Of a DNA stretch of 64,000 nt, positions 56,873-64,000 are shown one piece after another; position 1 is the stretch's first letter, and every line of letters starts with the position of its first letter. The notes under the pieces were generated by a model. It was not told the origin of the DNA and did not search any database. It was given only the letters and a program-made list of their open reading frames with translations. Source of the stretch: Trichobilharzia regenti (lineage: Eukaryota > Platyhelminthes > Trematoda > Strigeidida > Schistosomatidae); contig CALYDD020000351.1 of the NCBI GenBank assembly GCA_944472135.2, forward strand, positions 1 to 64,000. The letters are read 5' to 3'. Position numbers and translations under genes: made by a program.

Positions 56873-58315
56873 ATGGAGCTAAGTAACCGGGGAAAATTCC
56901 CCATTAATGGGTCTCCGCGGGAGATTGCTGATTATTTGGAATGCTTCGATGCGTTGTGCATTTCAAAGAATGTTCGGGATGACAAAATACCAGCACATTT
57001 CATCACTACTATTGGGCTTGATGCATATAGCCTAGTGAAGAATCTGGCGTTTCCAGATAAACCCATTTCTCTGTCATATGACAAGATCCGTGAACTTCTG
57101 ACAAATCACTTTCATGTGACAACATTTGAGACCAGAGAGAGGGCTCACTTCAACAAACTGGTACGTTCTCCCAACCAGAAGATTCGAGACTTCATTCTTC
57201 AACTTCAAATTCAAGCTTCAATGTGTAACTTTGGAGATCAGCTGCATACTCAACTACATGATCGTCTAATTGCTGGAATCAATATTCCTAAGTTAGAGAA
57301 AGAGTTAATTCAGATTCCTTCTTGTACCTTTCAAACTGCTAAAGATTTATGTATTACATATGAAGATGTCAACAGTGAATACTCTGCTCCCAATACGTCA
57401 GTATCTGATGTCATGCTGTCCAAAGTCGAAAATACAAGTGTTCATGGAAAGCAATCCAAATTGTCGTCCACAGGTAATAGAATGCAGCGAGAGATCAAAA
57501 ACATTAAACCTTGTTTTTCCTGTGGAAAGTTACATCTACGAAGCACTTGCCGTTTTCGGGGTGCTAAGTGTCACAAATGTGGTAAAGTTGGACACATCAA
57601 GACAGTTTGCAGAAGTTCGAATACTTATGTTGCTCAACATTCTTATAATTCTCCCAATCTGTCTAGTAAAATGGAGTCAATATGTCTTTCAACCTTTCAA
57701 AATACTCAAGCTAATCCAATGAAAACCTCCACTACAAGTTCGGCAACTCAAGTGTCAACTGTTTTCAAAAATGAGGTAGCTGAGTTACAATGTGAACTGT
57801 CGAAAACACGAAAAGACCTGAATGAGATGAGAGAGCAACTGATTAAAATTGAGGAATTACTGCATATGCATAGACTACGTCTGGTGAATGCAGAGCATAC
57901 AAGTAGCCGTGAAAGTCCTGCAAAACTTTTCAAATCTCGAATTCTCAAAAAGCATCTGATGTCCACGACTTCTAATGTACATTATTACAAAGGTAATGAC
58001 TATAGACCTTCTGTTGGAATTATACTACGAAAAATGGGAAACCGAGTGGTGAAGATATTAGACATCAAAGATCACTCAGTTTATAACAGACACCTGGACA
58101 AAGTGACAATAAATGAAGTAGGTCGTTCCAATTATTATTTTAATGATTCCGCTAATAATCATGATTTTGTAGATAATTCAGAAATAAGTCCAGATAACAG
58201 TGATGAAGATAATATCACAGAATCAGTTAGAAGGTCGCAGCTACTTGCAAGCAAACCGAGACATCGTTATAAATACGGAATGAGATATTCGACGTGTGGC
58301 GGATGTGGTGATTGA
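56873..58315 (+). CDS. gag: Gag-like protein with integrase tail, unit 2
   Basis: 480 codons, all domains as in unit 1 and both zinc knuckles intact. It differs in having R rather than Q at residue 387 (IILRKMGN), a variant shared with the edge unit 0 but not with units 1, 3, 4 and 5. That pattern suggests exchange between units. Confidence 0.85.
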   Translation: MELSNRGKFPINGSPREIADYLECFDALCISKNVRDDKIPAHFITTIGLDAYSLVKNLAFPDKPISLSYDKIRELLTNHFHVTTFETRERAHFNKLVRSPNQKIRDFILQLQIQASMCNFGDQLHTQLHDRLIAGINIPKLEKELIQIPSCTFQTAKDLCITYEDVNSEYSAPNTSVSDVMLSKVENTSVHGKQSKLSSTGNRMQREIKNIKPCFSCGKLHLRSTCRFRGAKCHKCGKVGHIKTVCRSSNTYVAQHSYNSPNLSSKMESICLSTFQNTQANPMKTSTTSSATQVSTVFKNEVAELQCELSKTRKDLNEMREQLIKIEELLHMHRLRLVNAEHTSSRESPAKLFKSRILKKHLMSTTSNVHYYKGNDYRPSVGIILRKMGNRVVKILDIKDHSVYNRHLDKVTINEVGRSNYYFNDSANNHDFVDNSEISPDNSDEDNITESVRRSQLLASKPRHRYKYGMRYSTCGGCGD

Positions 58316-58497
58316 CAATTTCTATCTCTGTATTGTTTAAGTACTTACTGTTGATTGCTAATATGTTTCATATATGAATTGCATTAGAATTCTGCTAAAT
58401 GCAAATTCCTGAATCCCGCCCTCTCTGTGTTTTTGTTGGATTCGTGTAATTCGGTCATCTCGAAATACTAATATTCCAAGTACAATTAATTACTACA
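58304..58497 (+). repeat. LTR 3
   Basis: 194 bp, same as LTR 1 by eye. Confidence 0.85.
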
Positions 58498-58510
58498 AAT
58501 TGGCGTCGCG

Positions 58511-59953
58511 ATGGAGCTAAGTAACCGGGGAAAATTCCCCATTAATGGGTCTCCGCGGGAGATTGCTGATTATTTGGAATGCTTCGATGCGTTGTGCATT
58601 TCAAAGAATGTTCGGGATGACAAAATACCAGCACATTTCATCACTACTATTGGGCTTGATGCATATAGCCTAGTGAAGAATCTGGCGTTTCCAGATAAAC
58701 CCATTTCTCTGTCATATGACAAGATCCGTGAACTTCTGACAAATCACTTTCATGTAACAACATTTGAGACCAGAGAGAGGGCTCACTTCAACAAACTGGT
58801 ACGTTCTCCCAACCAGAAGATTCGAGACTTCATTCTTCAACTTCAAATTCAAGCTTCAATGTGTAACTTTGGAGATCAGCTGCATACTCAACTACATGAT
58901 CGTCTAATTGCTGGAATCAATATTCCTAAGTTAGAGAAAGAGTTAATTCAGATTCCTTCTTGTACCTTTCAAACTGCTAAAGATTTATGTATTACATATG
59001 AAGATGTCAACAGTGAATACTCTGCTCCCAATACGTCAGTATCTGATGTCATGCTGTCCAAAGTCGAAAATACAAGTGTTCATGGAAAGCAATCCAAATT
59101 GTCGTCCACAGGTAATAGAATGCAGCGAGAGATCAAAAACATTAAACCTTGTTTTTCCTGTGGAAAGTTACATCTACGAAGCACTTGCCGTTTTCGGGGT
59201 GCTAAGTGTCACAAATGTGGTAAAGTTGGACACATCAAGACAGTTTGCAGAAGTTCGAATACTTATGTTGCTCAACATTCTTATAATTCTCCCAATCTGT
59301 CTAGTAAAATGGAGTCAATATGTCTTTCAACCTTTCAAAATACTCAAGCTAATCCAATGAAAACCTCCACTACAAGTTCGGCAACTCAAGTGTCAACTGT
59401 TTTCAAAAATGAGGTAGCTGAGTTACAATGTGAACTGTCGAAAACACGAAAAGACCTGAATGAGATGAGAGAGCAACTGATTAAAATTGAGGAATTACTG
59501 CATATGCATAGACTACGTCTGGTGAATGCAGAGCATACAAGTAGCCGTGAAAGTCCTGCAAAACTTTTCAAATCTCGAATTCTCAAAAAGCATCTGATGT
59601 CCACGACTTCTAATGTACATTATTACAAAGGTAATGACTATAGACCTTCTGTTGGAATTATACTACAAAAAATGGGAAACCGAGTGGTGAAGATATTAGA
59701 CATCAAAGATCACTCAGTTTATAACAGACACCTGGACAAAGTGACAATAAATGAAGTAGGTCGTTCCAATTATTATTTTAATGATTCCGCTAATAATCAT
59801 GATTTTGTAGATAATTCAGAAATAAGTCCAGATAACAGTGATGAAGATAATATCACAGAATCAGTTAGAAGGTCGCAGCTACTTGCAAGCAAACCGAGAC
59901 ATCGTTATAAATACGGAATGAGATATTCGACGTGTGGCGGATGTGGTGATTGA
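58511..59953 (+). CDS. gag: Gag-like protein with integrase tail, unit 3
   Basis: 480 codons, open and with intact knuckles. It carries a silent variant near 58754 (CATGTAACAAC) that otherwise occurs only in unit 0, and Q at residue 387 as in unit 1. Confidence 0.85.
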   Translation: MELSNRGKFPINGSPREIADYLECFDALCISKNVRDDKIPAHFITTIGLDAYSLVKNLAFPDKPISLSYDKIRELLTNHFHVTTFETRERAHFNKLVRSPNQKIRDFILQLQIQASMCNFGDQLHTQLHDRLIAGINIPKLEKELIQIPSCTFQTAKDLCITYEDVNSEYSAPNTSVSDVMLSKVENTSVHGKQSKLSSTGNRMQREIKNIKPCFSCGKLHLRSTCRFRGAKCHKCGKVGHIKTVCRSSNTYVAQHSYNSPNLSSKMESICLSTFQNTQANPMKTSTTSSATQVSTVFKNEVAELQCELSKTRKDLNEMREQLIKIEELLHMHRLRLVNAEHTSSRESPAKLFKSRILKKHLMSTTSNVHYYKGNDYRPSVGIILQKMGNRVVKILDIKDHSVYNRHLDKVTINEVGRSNYYFNDSANNHDFVDNSEISPDNSDEDNITESVRRSQLLASKPRHRYKYGMRYSTCGGCGD

Positions 59954-60135
59954 CAATTTCTATCTCTGTATTGTTTAAGTACTTACTGTTGATTGCTAAT
60001 ATGTTTCATATATGAATTGCATTAGAATTCTGCTAAATGCAAATTCCTGAATCCCGCCCTCTCTGTGTTTTTGTTGGATTCGTGTAATTCGGTCATCTCG
60101 AAATACTAATATTCCAAGTACAATTAATTACTACA
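59942..60135 (+). repeat. LTR 4
   Basis: 194 bp, same as LTR 1 by eye. Confidence 0.85.
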
Positions 60136-60148
60136 AATTGGCGTCGCG

Positions 60149-61591
60149 ATGGAGCTAAGTAACCGGGGAAAATTCCCCATTAATGGGTCTCCGCGGGAGA
60201 TTGCTGATTATTTGGAATGCTTCGATGCGTTGTGCATTTCAAAGAATGTTCGGGATGACAAAATACCAGCACATTTCATCACTACTATTGGGCTTGATGC
60301 ATATAGCCTAGTGAAGAATCTGGCGTTTCCAGATAAACCCATTTCTCTGTCATATGACAAGATCCGTGAACTTCTGACAAATCACTTTCATGTGACAACA
60401 TTTGAGACCAGAGAGAGGGCTCACTTCAACAAACTGGTACGTTCTCCCAACCAGAAGATTCGAGACTTCATTCTTCAACTTCAAATTCAAGCTTCAATGT
60501 GTAACTTTGGAGATCAGCTGCATACTCAACTACATGATCGTCTAATTGCTGGAATCAATATTCCTAAGTTAGAGAAAGAGTTAATTCAGATTCCTTCTTG
60601 TACCTTTCAAACTGCTAAAGATTTATGTATTACATATGAAGATGTCAACAGTGAATACTCTGCTCCCAATACGTCAGTATCTGATGTCATGCTGTCCAAA
60701 GTCGAAAATACAAGTGTTCATGGAAAGCAATCCAAATTGTCGTCCACAGGTAATAGAATGCAGCGAGAGATCAAAAACATTAAACCTTGTTTTTCCTGTG
60801 GAAAGTTACATCTACGAAGCACTTGCCGTTTTCGGGGTGCTAAGTGTCACAAATGTGGTAAAGTTGGACACATCAAGACAGTTTGCAGAAGTTCGAATAC
60901 TTATGTTGCTCAACATTCTTATAATTCTCCCAATCTGTCTAGTAAAATGGAGTCAATATGTCTTTCAACCTTTCAAAATACTCAAGCTAATCCAATGAAA
61001 ACCTCCACTACAAGTTCGGCAACTCAAGTGTCAACTGTTTTCAAAAATGAGGTAGCTGAGTTACAATGTGAACTGTCGAAAACACGAAAAGACCTGAATG
61101 AGATGAGAGAGCAACTGATTAAAATTGAGGAATTACTGCATATGCATAGACTACGTCTGGTGAATGCAGAGCATACAAGTAGCCGTGAAAGTCCTGCAAA
61201 ACTTTTCAAATCTCGAATTCTCAAAAAGCATCTGATGTCCACGACTTCTAATGTACATTATTACAAAGGTAATGACTATAGACCTTCTGTTGGAATTATA
61301 CTACAAAAAATGGGAAACCGAGTGGTGAAGATATTAGACATCAAAGATCACTCAGTTTATAACAGACACCTGGACAAAGTGACAATAAATGAAGTAGGTC
61401 GTTCCAATTATTATTTTAATGATTCCGCTAATAATCATGATTTTGTAGATAATTCAGAAATAAGTCCAGATAACAGTGATGAAGATAATATCACAGAATC
61501 AGTTAGAAGGTCGCAGCTACTTGCAAGCAAACCGAGACATCGTTATAAATACGGAATGAGATATTCGACGTGTGGCGGATGTGGTGATTGA
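60149..61591 (+). CDS. gag: Gag-like protein with integrase tail, unit 4
   Basis: 480 codons, open. Protein identical to units 1, 3 and 5 as read here. No unit-specific change was noticed. Confidence 0.85.
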   Translation: MELSNRGKFPINGSPREIADYLECFDALCISKNVRDDKIPAHFITTIGLDAYSLVKNLAFPDKPISLSYDKIRELLTNHFHVTTFETRERAHFNKLVRSPNQKIRDFILQLQIQASMCNFGDQLHTQLHDRLIAGINIPKLEKELIQIPSCTFQTAKDLCITYEDVNSEYSAPNTSVSDVMLSKVENTSVHGKQSKLSSTGNRMQREIKNIKPCFSCGKLHLRSTCRFRGAKCHKCGKVGHIKTVCRSSNTYVAQHSYNSPNLSSKMESICLSTFQNTQANPMKTSTTSSATQVSTVFKNEVAELQCELSKTRKDLNEMREQLIKIEELLHMHRLRLVNAEHTSSRESPAKLFKSRILKKHLMSTTSNVHYYKGNDYRPSVGIILQKMGNRVVKILDIKDHSVYNRHLDKVTINEVGRSNYYFNDSANNHDFVDNSEISPDNSDEDNITESVRRSQLLASKPRHRYKYGMRYSTCGGCGD

Positions 61592-61773
61592 CAATTTCTA
61601 TCTCTGTATTGTTTAAGTACTTACTGTTGATTGCTAATATGTTTCATATATGAATTGCATTAGAATTCTGCTAAATGCAAATTCCTGAATCCCGCCCTCT
61701 CTGTGTTTTTGTTGGATTCGTGTAATTCGGTCATCTCGAAATACTAATATTCCAAGTACAATTAATTACTACA
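61580..61773 (+). repeat. LTR 5
   Basis: 194 bp, same as LTR 1 by eye. Confidence 0.85.
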
Positions 61774-61786
61774 AATTGGCGTCGCG

Positions 61787-63229
61787 ATGGAGCTAAGTAA
61801 CCGGGGAAAATTCCCCATTAATGGGTCTCCGCGGGAGATTGCTGATTATTTGGAATGCTTCGATGCGTTGTGCATTTCAAAGAATGTTCGGGATGACAAA
61901 ATACCAGCACATTTCATCACTACTATTGGGCTTGATGCATATAGCCTAGTGAAGAATCTGGCGTTTCCAGATAAACCCATTTCTCTGTCATATGACAAGA
62001 TCCGTGAACTTCTGACAAATCACTTTCATGTGACAACATTTGAGACCAGAGAGAGGGCTCACTTCAACAAACTGGTACGTTCTCCCAACCAGAAGATTCG
62101 GGACTTCATTCTTCAACTTCAAATTCAAGCTTCAATGTGTAACTTTGGAGATCAGCTGCATACTCAACTACATGATCGTCTAATTGCTGGAATCAATATT
62201 CCTAAGTTAGAGAAAGAGTTAATTCAGATTCCTTCTTGTACCTTTCAAACTGCTAAAGATTTATGTATTACATATGAAGATGTCAACAGTGAATACTCTG
62301 CTCCCAATACGTCAGTATCTGATGTCATGCTGTCCAAAGTCGAAAATACAAGTGTTCATGGAAAGCAATCCAAATTGTCGTCCACAGGTAATAGAATGCA
62401 GCGAGAGATCAAAAACATTAAACCTTGTTTTTCCTGTGGAAAGTTACATCTACGAAGCACTTGCCGTTTTCGGGGTGCTAAGTGTCACAAATGTGGTAAA
62501 GTTGGACACATCAAGACAGTTTGCAGAAGTTCAAATACTTATGTTGCTCAACATTCTTATAATTCTCCCAATCTGTCTAGTAAAATGGAGTCAATATGTC
62601 TTTCAACCTTTCAAAATACTCAAGCTAATCCAATGAAAACCTCCACTACAAGTTCGGCAACTCAAGTGTCAACTGTTTTCAAAAATGAGGTAGCTGAGTT
62701 ACAATGTGAACTGTCGAAAACACGAAAAGACCTGAATGAGATGAGAGAGCAACTGATTAAAATTGAGGAATTACTGCATATGCATAGACTACGTCTGGTG
62801 AATGCAGAGCATACAAGTAGCCGTGAAAGTCCTGCAAAACTTTTCAAATCTCGAATTCTCAAAAAGCATCTGATGTCCACGACTTCTAATGTACATTATT
62901 ACAAAGGTAATGACTATAGACCTTCTGTTGGAATTATACTACAAAAAATGGGAAACCGAGTGGTGAAGATATTAGACATCAAAGATCACTCAGTTTATAA
63001 CAGACACCTGGACAAAGTGACAATAAATGAAGTAGGTCGTTCCAATTATTATTTTAATGATTCCGCTAATAATCATGATTTTGTAGATAATTCAGAAATA
63101 AGTCCAGATAACAGTGATGAAGATAATATCACAGAATCAGTTAGAAGGTCGCAGCTACTTGCAAGCAAACCGAGACATCGTTATAAATACGGAATGAGAT
63201 ATTCGACGTGTGGCGGATGTGGTGATTGA
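61787..63229 (+). CDS. gag: Gag-like protein with integrase tail, unit 5
   Basis: 480 codons, open. Silent changes: AGATTCGGGAC near 62098 (private to this unit) and AGTTCAAATAC near 62529, the latter shared with unit 1 only. Confidence 0.85.
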   Translation: MELSNRGKFPINGSPREIADYLECFDALCISKNVRDDKIPAHFITTIGLDAYSLVKNLAFPDKPISLSYDKIRELLTNHFHVTTFETRERAHFNKLVRSPNQKIRDFILQLQIQASMCNFGDQLHTQLHDRLIAGINIPKLEKELIQIPSCTFQTAKDLCITYEDVNSEYSAPNTSVSDVMLSKVENTSVHGKQSKLSSTGNRMQREIKNIKPCFSCGKLHLRSTCRFRGAKCHKCGKVGHIKTVCRSSNTYVAQHSYNSPNLSSKMESICLSTFQNTQANPMKTSTTSSATQVSTVFKNEVAELQCELSKTRKDLNEMREQLIKIEELLHMHRLRLVNAEHTSSRESPAKLFKSRILKKHLMSTTSNVHYYKGNDYRPSVGIILQKMGNRVVKILDIKDHSVYNRHLDKVTINEVGRSNYYFNDSANNHDFVDNSEISPDNSDEDNITESVRRSQLLASKPRHRYKYGMRYSTCGGCGD

Positions 63230-63411
63230 CAATTTCTATCTCTGTATTGTTTAAGTACTTACTGTTGATTGCTAATATGTTTCATATATGAATTGCATTA
63301 GAATTCTGCTAAATGCAAATTCCTGAATCCCGCCCTCTCTGTGTTTTTGTTGGATTCGTGTAATTCGGTCATCTCGAAATACTAATATTCCAAGTACAAT
63401 TAATTACTACA
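63218..63411 (+). repeat. LTR 6
   Basis: 194 bp, same as LTR 1 by eye. Confidence 0.85.
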
Positions 63412-63424
63412 AATTGGCGTCGCG

Positions 63425-64000
63425 ATGGAGCTAAGTAACCGGGGAAAATTCCCCATTAATGGGTCTCCGCGGGAGATTGCTGATTATTTGGAATGCTTCG
63501 ATGCGTTGTGCATTTCAAAGAATGTTCGGGATGACAAAATACCAGCACATTTCATCACTACTATTGGGCTTGATGCATATAGCCTAGTGAAGAATCTGGC
63601 GTTTCCAGATAAACCCATTTCTCTGTCATATGACAAGATCCGTGAACTTCTGACAAATCACTTTCATGTGACAACATTTGAGACCAGAGAGAGGGCTCAC
63701 TTCAACAAACTGGTACGTTCTCCCAACCAGAAGATTCGAGACTTCATTCTTCAACTTCAAATTCAAGCTTCAATGTGTAACTTTGGAGATCAGCTGCATA
63801 CTCAACTACATGATCGTCTAATTGCTGGAATCAATATTCCTAAGTTAGAGAAAGAGTTAATTCAGATTCCTTCTTGTACCTTTCAAACTGCTAAAGATTT
63901 ATGTATTACATATGAAGATGTCAACAGTGAATACTCTGCTCCCAATACGTCAGTATCTGATGTCATGCTGTCCAAAGTCGAAAATACAAGTGTTCATGGA
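63425..64000 (+). CDS. gag: Gag-like protein, unit 6, cut by window end
   Basis: The first 192 codons of a further unit, open and identical in type to units 1-5. It shows that the array continues to the right. Confidence 0.85.
   Translation, partial: MELSNRGKFPINGSPREIADYLECFDALCISKNVRDDKIPAHFITTIGLDAYSLVKNLAFPDKPISLSYDKIRELLTNHFHVTTFETRERAHFNKLVRSPNQKIRDFILQLQIQASMCNFGDQLHTQLHDRLIAGINIPKLEKELIQIPSCTFQTAKDLCITYEDVNSEYSAPNTSVSDVMLSKVENTSVHG

Larger units (their letters stand above)
53390..64000 (+). mobile_element. Tandem array of gag-only LTR retrotransposon units (1638 bp each), runs off the window
   Basis: LTR starts lie at 53390, 55028, 56666, 58304, 59942, 61580 and 63218, exactly 1638 bp apart. 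Each unit is a 194-bp LTR plus 1444 bp of internal sequence, and neighbouring units share one LTR. The LTR was recognised because similarity to the unique left flank begins exactly at TGTGGTGATTG and each copy ends ATTACTACA (TG...CA ends). A primer-binding-site-like TGGCGTCGCGA begins 3 nt after. Each internal region is one ORF of 480 codons. Units differ at only a few positions, apart from the 5' third of the first. No protease, RT, RNase H or integrase core exists in any unit. The right end is not in the window. Confidence 0.9.

Noticed and set aside
53390..64000. Host tandem zinc-knuckle gene family, or a CRISPR-like array
   Set aside because: The unit carries LTR-like ends and a primer-binding-like site, and its ORF is Gag plus integrase tail. 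The 1.6-kb coding units are not CRISPR spacers.

Overview
The window is AT-rich eukaryotic DNA dominated by transposable elements. The mix suggests a blood fluke (Schistosoma) or a close relative: schistosome-type RTE and CR1-like LINEs, tRNA-headed SINEs including relics that resemble the hammerhead-ribozyme SINE (Sm-alpha type), Penelope-like and BEL/Pao relics, and a host gene with a 34-nt intron. The species cannot be fixed from the sequence alone.

Layout. (1) 1-6 kb: an inverted RTE LINE fragment (3' end on the minus strand, 5' endonuclease on the plus strand), simple repeats, a dispersed unclassified repeat (called R1 here), a tRNA-headed SINE and a decayed hammerhead SINE. (2) 6.1-8.4 kb: the only confidently recognised host gene, TMEM115 (minus strand, three exons in the model given, poly(A) signal at 6076). 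Exon-like sequence of unknown identity lies on the opposite strand at about 9.05-9.46 kb. (3) 9.5-16.6 kb: no recognisable gene. (4) 16.6-32.7 kb: nested LINE territory. Old minus-strand RTE-like and CR1-like fossils were interrupted by a CR1-like LINE (copy 1, 19466-24890) whose endonuclease/reverse-transcriptase ORF is open. A BEL/Pao gag fossil follows, then a truncated 3' end of a related LINE abutting a second full-length LINE copy (copy 2, 27317-32675). The ORF2 regions of the two copies are almost identical although their flanks are clearly diverged. (5) 32.7-53.4 kb: no confident host gene; scattered SINEs, a GIY-YIG Penelope-like relic, an RTE reverse-transcriptase relic, R1 copies and a 25-bp-arm palindrome. 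(6) 53.39-64.0 kb, running off the end: a perfectly periodic head-to-tail array with a 1638-bp unit. Each unit is a 194-bp LTR plus a 1444-bp internal part that is almost entirely one 480-codon ORF.

The array is the most striking feature. The ORF has a Ty3/Gypsy-type Gag capsid region and two CCHC zinc knuckles, then a coiled-coil stretch and what looks like the C-terminal tail of an integrase. Protease, reverse transcriptase, RNase H and the integrase core are missing. This is a gag-only, non-autonomous LTR retrotransposon (comparable in design to the TR-GAG elements described in plants), multiplied as LTR-gag-LTR-gag... with shared LTRs. Five complete units keep the frame open. The left edge unit is decayed in its 5' third only, and the array continues past the window end.

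Apart from TMEM115, the genes here do not form a host pathway. The functional links are between elements: a SINE that carries the 3' tail of the RTE LINE and probably borrows its machinery, a CR1-like LINE that appears to have exchanged sequence between copies, and a Gag array that would need enzymes in trans.
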